Shown: positions 55,582 through 64,000 of the stretch, in pieces
Layout: each line of letters opens with the position of its first letter
Position numbering within the stretch: position 1 is the stretch's first letter
Assembly: GCF_900155915.1 (NCBI RefSeq)
Contig: NZ_FTPO01000001.1
Coordinates: forward strand, 1,178,001 to 1,242,000
Reading direction: 5' to 3'
DNA length: 64,000 nucleotides
From: Microbacterium sp. RU33B
GTDB taxonomy: Bacteria > Actinomycetota > Actinomycetes > Actinomycetales > Microbacteriaceae
Program-made: the position numbers and the translations under genes
The notes under the pieces: model-generated
The model's database searches: none
Seen by the model: the letters and a program-made list of their open reading frames with translations, nothing else
What the model was told of the DNA's origin: nothing

Positions 55582-57261
55582 GTGGCCGAATACATCTATT
55601 CCATGGTCCGCGCGCGCAAAGCCGTGGGCGAGAAGCTGATCCTCGACGACGTCACGATGTCGTTCCTGCCCGGCGCGAAGATCGGCATGGTCGGTCCCAA
55701 CGGGGCGGGCAAGTCGACGATCATCAAGATCATGGCGGGTCTCGACGTGCCCTCCAACGGCGAGGCGAAGCTCTCGCCGGGCTTCACGGTCGGCATCCTG
55801 ATGCAGGAGCCCGAGCTGGACGACTCGAAGACCGTTCTGGAGAACATCCAGGACGGTGTCGCGATCAAGGCAAAGCTGGATCGCTTCAACGAGATCTCCG
55901 CCCTGATGGCCGAGCCCGATGCCGACTTCGACGCCCTCCTGGCCGAGATGGGCGTGCTTCAGGAGGAGATCGACGCCGCCGATGCGTGGGACCTCGACTC
56001 ACAGCTCGAGCAGGCCATGGACGCCCTCCGCACCCCGCCGGCCGACGCTGCCGTCTCCAACCTGTCCGGTGGTGAGCGTCGCCGCGTCGCCCTCGCCAAG
56101 CTCCTTCTCCAGAAGCCCGACCTGCTCCTCCTCGACGAGCCGACCAACCACCTCGACGCGGAGAGCGTTCTGTGGCTCGAGCAGCATCTGCAGAAGTACA
56201 CCGGTGCCGTCATCGCGATCACCCACGACCGGTACTTCCTCGACAACGTCGCGGAATGGATCGCCGAGGTCGACCGCGGACGGCTCATCCCCTATGAGGG
56301 CAACTACTCGACCTACCTCGAGAAGAAGGCCGAGCGCCTCGCGGTCCAGGGCAAGAAGGACGCCAAGCTCGCGAAGCGTCTCGCCGAGGAGCTGGACTGG
56401 GTGCGGTCCAACCAGAAGGGTCGCCAGGCCAAGTCGAAGGCCCGTCTTGCTCGCTACGAGGAGATGGCCTCCGAGGCGGATCGCACGCGCAAGCTCGACT
56501 TCGAGGAGATCCAGATTCCGCCGGGCCCGCGCCTGGGCGGCATCGTGATCGAGGCCAAGAAGCTGCAGAAGGGGTTCGACGGTCGTTCGTTGATCGACGG
56601 CCTCACCTTCAGCCTTCCGCCGAACGGGATCGTCGGGGTCATCGGCCCCAACGGTGTCGGAAAGACGACGCTGTTCAAGACGATCGTCGGTCTCGAGCCG
56701 CTCGACGGCGGCGATCTCAAGATCGGCGAGACGGTCAAGATCAGCTACGTCGATCAGTCGCGCGCGAACATCGACCCAAACAAGACTCTGTGGGAAGTGG
56801 TGTCCGACGGGCTCGACATCATCACGGTGGGGAAGGTCGAGATCCCGTCCCGCGCCTATGTCTCGAAGTTCGGCTTCAAGGGGCCGGACCAGCAGAAGAA
56901 GGCGGGAGTGCTGTCCGGCGGTGAGCGGAACCGCCTCAACCTCGCCCTGACGCTGAAGGAGGGCGGCAACCTGCTGCTCCTCGACGAGCCCACGAACGAT
57001 CTCGACGTCGAGACCCTGCAGTCGCTCGAGAACGCGCTGCTCGAGTTCCCGGGCTGCGCCGTGGTCATCACGCACGACCGGTGGTTCCTCGACCGCATCG
57101 CGACCCACATCCTGGCGTACGAAGGCACCGACGAGAACCCCGACCACTGGCACTGGTTCGAGGGCAACTTCGAGGCCTACGAGGAGAACAAGATCGTCCG
57201 CCTCGGTGCGGATGCGGCGAAGCCGCACCGCTCGACGTACCGCAAGCTCACACGTGACTGA
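55582..57261 (+). CDS. ettA: Energy-dependent translational throttle protein EttA (ABC-F)
   Basis: 559 residues with two ABC domains: Walker A GPNGAGKS (38-45), LSGGERRRVALAKLLL, LLLDEPTNHLDAES; then GPNGVGKT, LSGGERNRLNLALTL and LLLDEPTNDLDVET. The linker between has the ABC-F arm. EttA binds the ribosomal E site and gates the first peptide bond according to ATP/ADP. GTG 55582 gives MAEYIYSMVRARKAVGEK, the usual start; TTG 55549 in frame is an alternative. It overlaps the thioesterase gene by eight bases. Confidence 0.95.
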   Translation: MAEYIYSMVRARKAVGEKLILDDVTMSFLPGAKIGMVGPNGAGKSTIIKIMAGLDVPSNGEAKLSPGFTVGILMQEPELDDSKTVLENIQDGVAIKAKLDRFNEISALMAEPDADFDALLAEMGVLQEEIDAADAWDLDSQLEQAMDALRTPPADAAVSNLSGGERRRVALAKLLLQKPDLLLLDEPTNHLDAESVLWLEQHLQKYTGAVIAITHDRYFLDNVAEWIAEVDRGRLIPYEGNYSTYLEKKAERLAVQGKKDAKLAKRLAEELDWVRSNQKGRQAKSKARLARYEEMASEADRTRKLDFEEIQIPPGPRLGGIVIEAKKLQKGFDGRSLIDGLTFSLPPNGIVGVIGPNGVGKTTLFKTIVGLEPLDGGDLKIGETVKISYVDQSRANIDPNKTLWEVVSDGLDIITVGKVEIPSRAYVSKFGFKGPDQQKKAGVLSGGERNRLNLALTLKEGGNLLLLDEPTNDLDVETLQSLENALLEFPGCAVVITHDRWFLDRIATHILAYEGTDENPDHWHWFEGNFEAYEENKIVRLGADAAKPHRSTYRKLTRD

Positions 57262-57760
57262 CGAGACCCCGCACGACCGACGCCTGCACGTGCCGATTCC
57301 GCTCCGCTGGGGCGATCTCGATGCGTACAACCACGTCAACAACACCTCGATGCTGAAGCTCCTCGAAGAGGCGCGCGTGCGCGTGTTCTGGGAGCCGCAG
57401 GAGGGCGAGACGGCGCCGGCGACGGCGGTCCTCGATGCCAGCATCGAGAGCGGCGTGCTCACGCTCATCGCCCGCCAGGAGATCGAGTACCTCGCTCCCG
57501 TGCCGTACCAGCGGCATCCGCTCGACGTGCAGCTGTGGTTCGGCTCGCTCGGGGGCTCCAGCGTCGAGGTCTGCTACGAGGTCTGCAGTCCGCTCGAAAC
57601 CGCCGCGGCCGCGGGCGGGCAGACCGTCTACGCGCGTGCGACGACCATCATCGTGAAGGTGGATGCGCGCACGGGTCGTCCGCTCCGGCTGAGCTCCGAG
57701 GAGCGGGCCGTGTGGGAGCCGTACATCGGCGATCCGATCGTCTACGGCCACCGGCGCTGA
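57254..57760 (+). CDS. Hotdog-fold acyl-CoA thioesterase (4HBT type)
   Basis: The 168-residue protein contains IPLRWGDLDAYNHVNNTSML, the 4HBT signature with the catalytic Asp in WGDLDAYNH, followed by EARVRVFW and EIEYLAPVPYQRHPL. It hydrolyses acyl-CoA thioesters; substrate is unknown. GTG 57254 lies within the end of ettA. It is convergent with the tesB gene, 12 bases apart. Confidence 0.88.
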   Translation: MTDETPHDRRLHVPIPLRWGDLDAYNHVNNTSMLKLLEEARVRVFWEPQEGETAPATAVLDASIESGVLTLIARQEIEYLAPVPYQRHPLDVQLWFGSLGGSSVEVCYEVCSPLETAAAAGGQTVYARATTIIVKVDARTGRPLRLSSEERAVWEPYIGDPIVYGHRR

Positions 57761-57772
57761 GGCGTCGGCGGG

Positions 57773-58693
57773 TCAGCCCCTCGCCTCGTCCGGTCGGTCC
57801 GCCGACACCGGGTCGGGCACCCGCACCATGATCTCCTGCGCGACGGTCGCGAGAAGCGCGCCCTCGCGCGAGTAGATGCGCCCCGTAGCCAGACCGCGAC
57901 CGCCGAGAGCGTTCGGCGATTCCTGCACGTAGAGCATCCAGTCATCCACCCGGCCCGGTCGATGCCACCACATGGCGTGGTCGAGGCTCGCGACCTTGAG
58001 TCCCGGCGTCGCCCACGGCACGCCGTGCGCGCGCAGGACGGACTCCTGGATCGTCAGGTCGCTGAGGTACGCCAGGGCGGCGCGGTGCGTGAGGGGATCG
58101 TCGGGCAGCCGGCGACGGGTGCGCATCCAGACCGCCTGATGCGGCACGTGCTCGCCCTCGACCGTGAGGTAGATCGGCTTGGTGACGTGGCGCACATCGA
58201 CCGGTCGCTCGGCGAACAGGCGCTTCGACATCGGGTGCAGACCGCTGAGGTGGTCCTCATCGTCCGAGAGGTCCTCGGGACCGGGGATGTCGGCCGGCAT
58301 GGGCGTCTGATGCTCCATCCCCGGGTCTTCGTCCTGGAACGACGCGATCATCGAGAAGATCGGCACGCCCTCCTGGAAGGCCTGGGTCCGCCGGGTCGAG
58401 AACGAGCGGCCGTCGTGGATGCGGTCGACCGAGAAGGTGAGTCCCGTTGACGAATCGCCCGGCCGGAGGAAGTAGCCGTGCATCGAGTGGACGGAGCGAC
58501 CCTCGGGGAGCGTGCGAGAAGCGGCAACGATGGACTGGGCCAGCACCTGGCCGCCGTAGACGCGTCCGAGCGGCATCGACTGCGACACGCCCGTGAAGAT
58601 GTCCTCGGTCGTGCGCGCGTCGTTGTCGGCGAGGTCGAGAACCGCCAGCAGGGCGGCGATGGGGTCGTATTCGCCGCTCGCGTCGTCGGTCAC
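57773..58693 (-). CDS. tesB: Acyl-CoA thioesterase II (TesB)
   Basis: The 306-residue double-hotdog protein shows RVYGGQVLAQSIVAASRTLP, HSMHGYFLRPGDS, SFSTRRTQAFQEG, and in the C-terminal half LAYLSDLTIQESVL and SLDHAMWWHRPGRVDDWMLY split over the second active-site half. It cleaves medium- and long-chain acyl-CoAs. GAGGAG precedes the GTG at 58693. It is divergent from the following unknown gene. Confidence 0.93.
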   Translation of the reverse strand: MTDDASGEYDPIAALLAVLDLADNDARTTEDIFTGVSQSMPLGRVYGGQVLAQSIVAASRTLPEGRSVHSMHGYFLRPGDSSTGLTFSVDRIHDGRSFSTRRTQAFQEGVPIFSMIASFQDEDPGMEHQTPMPADIPGPEDLSDDEDHLSGLHPMSKRLFAERPVDVRHVTKPIYLTVEGEHVPHQAVWMRTRRRLPDDPLTHRAALAYLSDLTIQESVLRAHGVPWATPGLKVASLDHAMWWHRPGRVDDWMLYVQESPNALGGRGLATGRIYSREGALLATVAQEIMVRVPDPVSADRPDEARG

Positions 58694-58753
58694 CGGGTCT
58701 CCTCATCTGGCGCCACGGGGGAAGTCGCGCCGCCCCTTGGTAGTTTAGAGCGG

Positions 58754-59431
58754 ATGTCGGAGCGCCTCCTTTTCCCAGACCCCCACGCCGCCGCCGATGC
58801 GCTCACCTTCGCCAGCCGTTCGCGTCACCTCGGTGACGGCGCCGTGCGCCTGCGCGCCGCCGAGGGCATCCTCGTCATGACCTCGGCACCGCTCGCTCCT
58901 CGCGGCCTGCTCGACGCGACGCCGACCGTGCTGGGCATGCGGATGCTTCCGGTGGACCCCGAGCTCGTGTGCGACGTCGTGGTCGATGCGTCGCTGCTCT
59001 CGCTCGACGCGGATGACGCGCGCGCTCTCGTCCTCCCGGACACCGGCCTCGCGCCGGCGTGGGCGGGCATCTCGCCTCCGCGCGGCGGTTGGAGCGGAGT
59101 CGGCGGGATCCTCGCGTCCGTCCTCGCGTCGCGGGCGCAGTGGGGGATCGCCGCCGTCGCCGAATCGATGCCCCAGAACCCCGGCGAAGACGTCGTGCGC
59201 AGCGTGCGGGCGTCGGTCTGGGGCGTTCCGGATGCCGCGCTCGACGACCTTCCGCTGGGCGCCGCCTTCGCCGCGTTCGGGCTGGGATTCATCGTCGGCG
59301 AAGAGGAGGCGCAGGTGCGCTCCGCCGGAGCGTGGACGCGACTGTCGTTCGCCCGCGGTCACGTGCTCGTGCGCGGTCCGCAGCGCTCGGGGCTCACCGA
59401 GGTGCGAACCACGGGTCGCGCTCGCTCCTAG
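58754..59431 (+). CDS. Conserved actinobacterial protein, function unknown
   Basis: A 225-residue soluble protein beginning MSERLLFPDPHAAADALTFA. It contains FASRSRHLGDGAVRLRAAEG, LPDTGLAPAWAGISPPRGGW and FGLGFIVGEEEAQVRSAGAW. No signal peptide or membrane segment is seen and I do not recognise a domain. A TAGTTT box at 58741-58746 lies seven bases upstream of the ATG. It is convergent with the FAD dehydrogenase gene, six bases apart. Confidence 0.78.
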   Translation: MSERLLFPDPHAAADALTFASRSRHLGDGAVRLRAAEGILVMTSAPLAPRGLLDATPTVLGMRMLPVDPELVCDVVVDASLLSLDADDARALVLPDTGLAPAWAGISPPRGGWSGVGGILASVLASRAQWGIAAVAESMPQNPGEDVVRSVRASVWGVPDAALDDLPLGAAFAAFGLGFIVGEEEAQVRSAGAWTRLSFARGHVLVRGPQRSGLTEVRTTGRARS

Positions 59432-59437
59432 GCCACC

Positions 59438-61108
59438 TCACACCGCCGCGGCGGCGGCCCGCCCGGCGACACGGCCGGAGAACAGGCATCCGCCCAGGAA
59501 CGTGCCCTCCAGCGCACGGTATCCGTGCACGCCGCCGCCGCCGAATCCGCTGGCTTCACCCGCGGCGTAGAGCCCTGGAACGGCCGTCCCGCCCGCACCG
59601 AGCGCACGGCCGGACAGATCGGTCTCGATTCCGCCGAGCGACTTGCGGGTCAGCACGTGCAGCTTGACGGCGATGAGGGGACCGGAATCCCGGCTGAGGA
59701 TGCGGTGCGGAGTCGCGGTGCGGATGAGCTTGTCGCCGCGATACGACCGTGCCGAGCGCAGCATCGCGATCTGCGCGTCCTTCGTGAAGTCGTTGTCGAT
59801 CTCGCGATCCCGCGCCTCGACTTCGCGGCGCACGCGGTCTCCGTCGAGGACGTCGCCGCCGGGGAGTGCCTTCATCCCGGCGATGAGACTCTCGAGATCA
59901 TCGCGCACGACGAAGTCCGCTCCGTTGTCCATGAACGCCTGGACGGGTCCGGCGGCCCCCTTGCCGAGCCGCGACTTCACCAGGAGCGGAAGGTCCTTGC
60001 CGGTCAGGTCGGGATTCTGCTCCGACCCGGACAGGGTGAACTCCTTCTCGATGATCTGCTGCGACAGGACGAACCAGGAATGGTCGTGCCCGGTCTGCCG
60101 CAGGTGCGCGAGAGTGCCGAGAGTGTCGAAGCCCGGGAACAGCGGGACCGGGAGTCGCGCGCCGGTCGCGTCGAGCCACACGGACGACGGCCCCGGGAGG
60201 ATCCGGATGCCGTGGTCCGGCCAGATCGGATCCCAGTTCTGGATGCCCTCGACGTAATGCCACATCCGGTCGCCGTTGATGAGCCGTGCACCGGCCTGCT
60301 CGGTGAGGGCGAGCATCGAGCCGTCGACGAACGCGGGAACGCCCGTCAGCATGGTCTGCGGGGGCGTGCCGAGGCGCTCCGGCCAGTGCGCGCGGACGAG
60401 GTCGTGGCTTCCGCCGATGCCGCCGGAGGAGACGATGGTCGCCGCGGCGGTGATCTCGAACGATCCCACCACCTCCCGCGACGTCGCGGAGCCCCGCGGT
60501 GAGCCGGACGGCGCGAGGATGTCGCCCACCGCGCCGGCGACCGTGCCGTCCACCGTCGTCAGGCCCGTCACGCGATGGCGAGGGAGGATCGTGATGCGAC
60601 CGCTCGCCTCGGCCTCTTCGACGGCGGCCTGGAACGGGGCGACGATCCCCGGCCCCGTGCCCCACGTGATGTGGAACCGCGGGACGGAGTTGCCGGGGCC
60701 GATCGCGGTATAGCCGCCGCGCTCCGCCCAGCCCACCACCGGGAAGAATCCCATGCCCTTCTCCCGGAGCCACGCGCGCTTCTCGCCGTTCGCGAAGTCC
60801 AGGTACGCCTCGGCCCACTGCTTCGGCCAGGCATCCTCGTCGCGGTCGAAGCCGGCCGAGCCGAACCAGTCCTGACGCGCGAGCTCGAGCGAATCCTTGA
60901 TGCCGAAGCGGCGCTGCTCCGGGGAGTCGATGAAGAAGAGGCCGCCGAACGACCACCACGCCTGTCCGCCCAGGTTGGTGCGCGGCTCCTGATCGACGAT
61001 CACGACGCGCTTGCCGACGGCGGCGGCCTCGGAGGCGGCGACCAGGCCGGCGAGGCCCCAGCCGATCACGAGGACGTCGGCCGCGTGGGTCGAGGGTGCG
61101 GGAGGCAT
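59438..61108 (-). CDS. FAD-dependent dehydrogenase, KstD/fumarate-reductase flavoprotein type
   Basis: 556 residues when read from ATG 61108, which has an excellent ribosome binding site AAGGAG (61116-61121 on the minus strand). The N-terminal dinucleotide fold is [20 protein letters not shown] (GxGxxG) with VVIVDQE; later [36 protein letters not shown] and the C-terminal [20 protein letters not shown]. This is the FAD-binding dehydrogenase group related to 3-ketosteroid dehydrogenase; substrate is unknown. The internal start means it can be made whatever the length of the poly-G tract, unless translation coupling from globin matters. Confidence 0.82.
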   Translation of the reverse strand: MPPAPSTHAADVLVIGWGLAGLVAASEAAAVGKRVVIVDQEPRTNLGGQAWWSFGGLFFIDSPEQRRFGIKDSLELARQDWFGSAGFDRDEDAWPKQWAEAYLDFANGEKRAWLREKGMGFFPVVGWAERGGYTAIGPGNSVPRFHITWGTGPGIVAPFQAAVEEAEASGRITILPRHRVTGLTTVDGTVAGAVGDILAPSGSPRGSATSREVVGSFEITAAATIVSSGGIGGSHDLVRAHWPERLGTPPQTMLTGVPAFVDGSMLALTEQAGARLINGDRMWHYVEGIQNWDPIWPDHGIRILPGPSSVWLDATGARLPVPLFPGFDTLGTLAHLRQTGHDHSWFVLSQQIIEKEFTLSGSEQNPDLTGKDLPLLVKSRLGKGAAGPVQAFMDNGADFVVRDDLESLIAGMKALPGGDVLDGDRVRREVEARDREIDNDFTKDAQIAMLRSARSYRGDKLIRTATPHRILSRDSGPLIAVKLHVLTRKSLGGIETDLSGRALGAGGTAVPGLYAAGEASGFGGGGVHGYRALEGTFLGGCLFSGRVAGRAAAAAV

Positions 61109-61627
61109 GGACGACTCCTTCGTCGCTTCGGGGGGGGGGGGGGGGGGGGGGGGTGAGGGGAGGGTGTCGGCCCGCGGCTGCGCGGTGACGGGGAGGGATG
61201 TCGTACCGCGGCCGGCCGCGGCCGGACCGATTCCGGTGGGCTCGAACGTGTTGACCATCGCGTGCGCGGCGCGCTGCAGGTAGTCCCACAGCGTCGCCTC
61301 GTGCAGCGGAGACAGGTCGAGCTCGTCGACCGCCGCGCGCATGTGCGCGAGCCAGCGGTCGCGTGCGTCGGGGTTCACAGCGAACGGCGCGTGCCGCATC
61401 CGCAGTCTGGGGTGTCCGCGCTGCTCGCTGTAGGTCGTCGGTCCGCCCCAGTACTGCTCGAGGAACATCAGCAGACGCACCTCGGCGGGCCCGAGATCCT
61501 CTTCGGGGTACATCGGCTTCAGGACCTCGTCCTGGGCCACACCGCGATAGAAGGAGGCGACGAGTCGTGCGAACGTCTCGTGCCCGCCGACCTCGTCGTA
61601 GAAGCTCACGGGGGTCGCGTCGGTCAC
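59438..61627 (-). CDS. Truncated haemoglobin (group 2) read in frame into FAD dehydrogenase
   Basis: As the sequence stands, one open frame of 729 codons starts at GTG 61627. Residues 1-130 are a group 2 truncated haemoglobin: Y27 (B10 position), H79 in RLRMRHAPF (proximal histidine) and W92 (G8). A linker (131-165) ends in eight prolines encoded by a 24-base homopolymer, then the FAD dehydrogenase begins at M174. Either a true fusion is made, or the globin gene has lost its own stop by a change in tract length. One base less (23 G) would end the globin product about 21 codons after the tract, at a TGA. The start overlaps the mscS stop by four bases. Confidence 0.55.
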   Translation of the reverse strand: MTDATPVSFYDEVGGHETFARLVASFYRGVAQDEVLKPMYPEEDLGPAEVRLLMFLEQYWGGPTTYSEQRGHPRLRMRHAPFAVNPDARDRWLAHMRAAVDELDLSPLHEATLWDYLQRAAHAMVNTFEPTGIGPAAAGRGTTSLPVTAQPRADTLPSPPPPPPPPEATKESSMPPAPSTHAADVLVIGWGLAGLVAASEAAAVGKRVVIVDQEPRTNLGGQAWWSFGGLFFIDSPEQRRFGIKDSLELARQDWFGSAGFDRDEDAWPKQWAEAYLDFANGEKRAWLREKGMGFFPVVGWAERGGYTAIGPGNSVPRFHITWGTGPGIVAPFQAAVEEAEASGRITILPRHRVTGLTTVDGTVAGAVGDILAPSGSPRGSATSREVVGSFEITAAATIVSSGGIGGSHDLVRAHWPERLGTPPQTMLTGVPAFVDGSMLALTEQAGARLINGDRMWHYVEGIQNWDPIWPDHGIRILPGPSSVWLDATGARLPVPLFPGFDTLGTLAHLRQTGHDHSWFVLSQQIIEKEFTLSGSEQNPDLTGKDLPLLVKSRLGKGAAGPVQAFMDNGADFVVRDDLESLIAGMKALPGGDVLDGDRVRREVEARDREIDNDFTKDAQIAMLRSARSYRGDKLIRTATPHRILSRDSGPLIAVKLHVLTRKSLGGIETDLSGRALGAGGTAVPGLYAAGEASGFGGGGVHGYRALEGTFLGGCLFSGRVAGRAAAAAV
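61130..61153. repeat. 24-base G homopolymer at globin/dehydrogenase junction
   Basis: Twenty-four consecutive G on the plus strand (C on the coding strand), the longest homopolymer in the window. It encodes eight prolines in the open frame linking globin and dehydrogenase and lies about 10 bases upstream of the dehydrogenase ribosome binding site. Tracts this long are prone to slippage. Confidence 0.95.
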
Positions 61628-62733
61628 GGCGTGCTCTCGTCGGGAGGGGGAGTGCGGGTGGTCGCGTCATCCGTCTTCTTGAAGCCCCGCTTCGGCTTCC
61701 ACACCGGGTTGGACGGCACGACGGTGGTCACGGGCTGCGGTTTGGTGCGCGGCGGGTTCGCACCGCGGACGCGCTGCGCGCCCTCGAGACCCGAGAGTGT
61801 GATCGAGTTGAGCTGGGGGAGCGTGAGGCCGAGTTCGTCGATCGCGTGCTTGAGACGCATCCGGAGTTCGCGCGCCACGTCGTCCTTCGCGTTCGCGCGG
61901 GTCTTCATCACGAGGCGGATGACGAGCGCGTCGCCCGACACCGACTCGAGTCCCCAGACCTCGGGCTTCTCGATGACGCGCGTGCGCCACTTCGGATCCT
62001 TCTGAAGTCCCTTGGCCGCCTCGAGCATCGCGGTCTCGACCTCCTCGATGTCGGCGTCGACGGGCACCGCGAGGTCGATGATGACGCGCGACCAGCCCTG
62101 CGACATGTTGCCGATACGCAGGACCTCGCCGTTGCGCACGTACCACAGGGTGCCGTTGACGTCGCGGACGTGCGTGACGCGCACGCTCACGTACTCGACG
62201 ACGCCGGTGGCGAGGCCGAGGTCGACCACATCGCCGATGCCGACCTGGTCCTCGGCGACGATGAAGATGCCGTTGAGCACGTCCTTGACGATGTTCTGCG
62301 CGCCGAAGCCGAGCCCCGCGCCGATCGCCGCCGTCAGCAGCGTGAAGGATCCGATGATGTCGGAGTTGATCCGGTACACGATGAGGATGATGGCGACGAT
62401 CACGATCGTCACGTTGGAGACGTTCGTGAGGATCGAGCCCAGCGTGCGCGTGCGCTGCACGAGACGCACCTGCGCGAGCGGCGATCGCTCCAGCGCCTGC
62501 GTGTCGTCGACGTTGGCCTTGTCCTTCGCACCCGACACGATGCGATTGACGACGCGCGCGATCAGGCGCCGCAGGATCCAGGAGAGGAGCACCGCCCCGA
62601 TGATGATCAGGAACACGGCGAGAATCGTGAACCCGGTCTCGGTGAGGAACCCCAGGACGTTCGCCCACACGACGTTCCAGTCGATCGGCGTGGTCGACGT
62701 GGCGTCTGTTCCCGTTCCGTCTGTGAATCGCAT
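61624..62733 (-). CDS. MscS-family mechanosensitive ion channel
   Basis: The 369-residue protein has three transmembrane segments (about 28-50, 105-125, 130-150); TM3 and the beta domain show [21 protein letters not shown] split over the pore helix, [20 protein letters not shown] and [15 protein letters not shown]. It opens under membrane tension in osmotic downshock. The C-terminal tail is Pro/Lys/Thr-rich. ATG 62733 lies seven bases after TAGGAT. Its stop overlaps the globin GTG, so channel and globin are co-translated. Confidence 0.9.
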   Translation of the reverse strand: MRFTDGTGTDATSTTPIDWNVVWANVLGFLTETGFTILAVFLIIIGAVLLSWILRRLIARVVNRIVSGAKDKANVDDTQALERSPLAQVRLVQRTRTLGSILTNVSNVTIVIVAIILIVYRINSDIIGSFTLLTAAIGAGLGFGAQNIVKDVLNGIFIVAEDQVGIGDVVDLGLATGVVEYVSVRVTHVRDVNGTLWYVRNGEVLRIGNMSQGWSRVIIDLAVPVDADIEEVETAMLEAAKGLQKDPKWRTRVIEKPEVWGLESVSGDALVIRLVMKTRANAKDDVARELRMRLKHAIDELGLTLPQLNSITLSGLEGAQRVRGANPPRTKPQPVTTVVPSNPVWKPKRGFKKTDDATTRTPPPDESTP

Positions 62734-62806
62734 CGTCACGATCCTAACGACGGATGCCTCCGCAGTCGCTGTGCGCCGAGCTCCCACCCGGTGCCGGCGA
62801 AACGGC

Positions 62807-62843
62807 GACCGGCCCGCCACCCTGGTCGGGTGGCGGGCCGGTC
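62807..62843 (-). terminator. Hairpin terminator after pepN
   Basis: A perfect 15-bp stem pairs 62807-62821 with 62829-62843 around a seven-base loop, 12 bases beyond the pepN stop on the minus strand. No strong T-run follows. It would separate pepN from the mscS transcript. Confidence 0.7.
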
Positions 62844-62855
62844 GGAGCTCAGCGC

Positions 62856-64000
62856 CTACTCGGCGTCGCGCTCCTGCACCGCCAGGGCGCGCTCCACGCC
62901 GGCGAGGTTCTCGCTGACGAGGCGGCGCAGCGCAGCAGGAGCATCGCCGTGCGCGGCGAGCCAGCCGCGCGTCGCGTCGCGCAGCGGCAGGTCGGCCAGC
63001 GCCGCGGGGTACAGACCCACGATGAGGTACTGCGCGATCTGGTACGAGCGCGATTCCCACACGGGCAGCAGCATGTCGAAGTAGGGCTGGACGAACTCGT
63101 TCAGCGCGGCGCGGCCCGAAGGGTGCACCAGGCCGGCAGCCGCCGCGCGGACGATCGTGTTCGGCAGATCGTCGTTCTCGATGAGCGAGTCCCACGCCGT
63201 GCGCTTCGCCTCGACGGTCGGCAGTGCGGCCTTCGCCTGCGCGGCGAACTCGCCGCCCTTCGCGGTGTTGTCTGCGTCGAGTGCCGCATCGATGTCGGCG
63301 ACCGTGACGACGCCGCCGGCGGCGAGGGAGACGAGAAGCGCCCACGACAGGTCGGTGTCGATCTCGAGGCCCTCGAGAGTCGTCTCGCCGTCGCGCAGAG
63401 CGCGGACGGTCTGCCACTGTGCGGGGGTGGAGGCCACACTCGCGAACGACGTCGCGAACTGCAGCTGGCTGTCACTGCCCGCCTCGGCGGCCAGGGCGAG
63501 CGCCCACAGCGCGTCGGCGACCTTCTCGCGGCTCGCGTCGCGCGTGTCGGGCGCGACGTAGGAGTTCGCGGCGAGCAGCAGCTGGGCCAGCGTCGTGCGG
63601 ACGGTGGTCGACTCGCTCTCGGCGCCGATGTTGCGCAGTACGAGGTCGATGTAGTCCGAGGCGGACGCCTCGGCATCGCGAGTCTGATCCCATGCCGCGC
63701 CCCACACCAGCGACCGGGCCAACGGGTCGCTGATCTTCGCGAGGTGGGCGATCGCCGTCTTCAGCGAACGCTCGTCGAGGCGGATCTTGGCGTAGGCGAG
63801 ATCTTCGTCGTTGAGGAGCACGAGGTCGGGTCGAGCGATGCCCTTGAGCTCGGGAACCTCCGTCAGGTCGCCGTCGACGTCGATCTCGATGCGGTGCACA
63901 CGCACGAGCTCGCCCTCGGTGAGGCTGTAGAAGCCGACTCCGAGGCGGTGCGGCCGGATCGTGGGGTAGTCGGCCGGGGCCGTCTGGACGATCGCGAAGC
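62856..64000 (-). CDS. pepN: Aminopeptidase N (C-terminal part)
   Basis: The last 381 codons of a gene that continues past the right edge. The segment matches the C-terminal ERAP1-like helical domain of actinobacterial M1 aminopeptidase N: RPDLVLLNDEDLAYAKIRLD, ISDPLARSLVWGAAWDQTRD, TLEGLEIDTDLSWALLVSLA, FFDML-like FVQPYFDMLLPVWE and the ending LAVQERDAE. The catalytic HExxH region is outside the window. The enzyme trims N-terminal residues from peptides. Confidence 0.9.
   Translation of the reverse strand, partial: FAIVQTAPADYPTIRPHRLGVGFYSLTEGELVRVHRIEIDVDGDLTEVPELKGIARPDLVLLNDEDLAYAKIRLDERSLKTAIAHLAKISDPLARSLVWGAAWDQTRDAEASASDYIDLVLRNIGAESESTTVRTTLAQLLLAANSYVAPDTRDASREKVADALWALALAAEAGSDSQLQFATSFASVASTPAQWQTVRALRDGETTLEGLEIDTDLSWALLVSLAAGGVVTVADIDAALDADNTAKGGEFAAQAKAALPTVEAKRTAWDSLIENDDLPNTIVRAAAAGLVHPSGRAALNEFVQPYFDMLLPVWESRSYQIAQYLIVGLYPAALADLPLRDATRGWLAAHGDAPAALRRLVSENLAGVERALAVQERDAE

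Noticed and set aside
59898-61670. A 590-codon minus-strand frame running through the globin/dehydrogenase region
   Set aside because: It is the +1 frame of the real genes, rich in Arg and Pro, with no recognisable domain; relevant only as the frame entered if the G tract gains one base.

Overview
The window is chromosomal DNA of a high-G+C Gram-positive bacterium, most likely family Microbacteriaceae and probably Microbacterium or a close relative. This rests on the roughly 70% G+C composition, frequent GTG and TTG starts, actinobacterial gene orders (clpS-DUF2017-metallopeptidase, yraN-yifB-dprA-xerC, rpsB-tsf-pyrH-frr-cdsA), a GatCAB operon, and alanine/glutamate-rich extensions on ribosomal proteins. 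The genus is inferred from gene content; no marker gene was compared. Genes are packed tightly, many with 1-4 base stop/start overlaps, and no gene-free stretch exceeds 300 bases. I see no prophage, insertion sequence, CRISPR array or rRNA.

Layout. 1-2.5 kb: start of a GCS2-type ligase, then rpsP-khpA-rimM-trmD. 2.6-11.1 kb: pyruvate kinase, then glgX-treY-treZ (glycogen debranching and conversion of malto-oligosaccharides to trehalose), then a convergent methionine aminopeptidase. 11.2-18.5 kb: membrane protein, rplS with a structured leader, lepB, rnhB, DUF2469, yraN-yifB-dprA, xerC. 18.5-24.3 kb: LytM-like protein, rpsB-tsf, pyrH-frr-cdsA and a DivIVA-repeat protein. 24.4-30.2 kb: cell-wall lytic protein, small zinc-ribbon-like protein, alpha/beta hydrolase, AI-2E-family permease, a large membrane protein with an internal lipobox, and a thioredoxin-TPR protein. 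30.2-36.6 kb: second alpha-glucan cluster (glgX copy, glgE, glgB) on the minus strand. 36.7-49 kb: cysteine desulfurase, mnmA, ligA, YciI, acyl-CoA ligase, gatCAB, dinB, GerW-like protein, P-loop kinase. 49-51.1 kb: DUF2017, clpS, zincin-like protein, tRNA-His, orn, tRNA-Arg. 51.3-59.4 kb: YczE-like membrane protein divergent from a MocR regulator, an extra SSB, a lipoprotein, ettA and two thioesterases. 59.4-64 kb: mscS, a truncated haemoglobin joined in frame through a 24-G homopolymer to a FAD dehydrogenase, and the 3' part of pepN.

Functional themes. Six GH13-family enzymes in two clusters cover glycogen branching, debranching, maltosyl transfer from maltose-1-phosphate, and trehalose formation by TreY/TreZ. 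The rest is mostly translation, tRNA modification and charging, DNA uptake/recombination and envelope housekeeping.

The main unexplained signals are: (1) the 24-G tract at the globin/dehydrogenase junction, a candidate phase-variable switch; (2) a heptamer, GGATGCC/GGCATCC, strongly over-used on both strands inside and outside genes; (3) a recurring TAnnnT box exactly six bases before start codons, indicating leaderless mRNAs; (4) competing stem-loops upstream of rplS, and stem-loops upstream of rpsB and the extra ssb; (5) repeated CCAATC half-sites between the YczE-like gene and its MocR neighbour.
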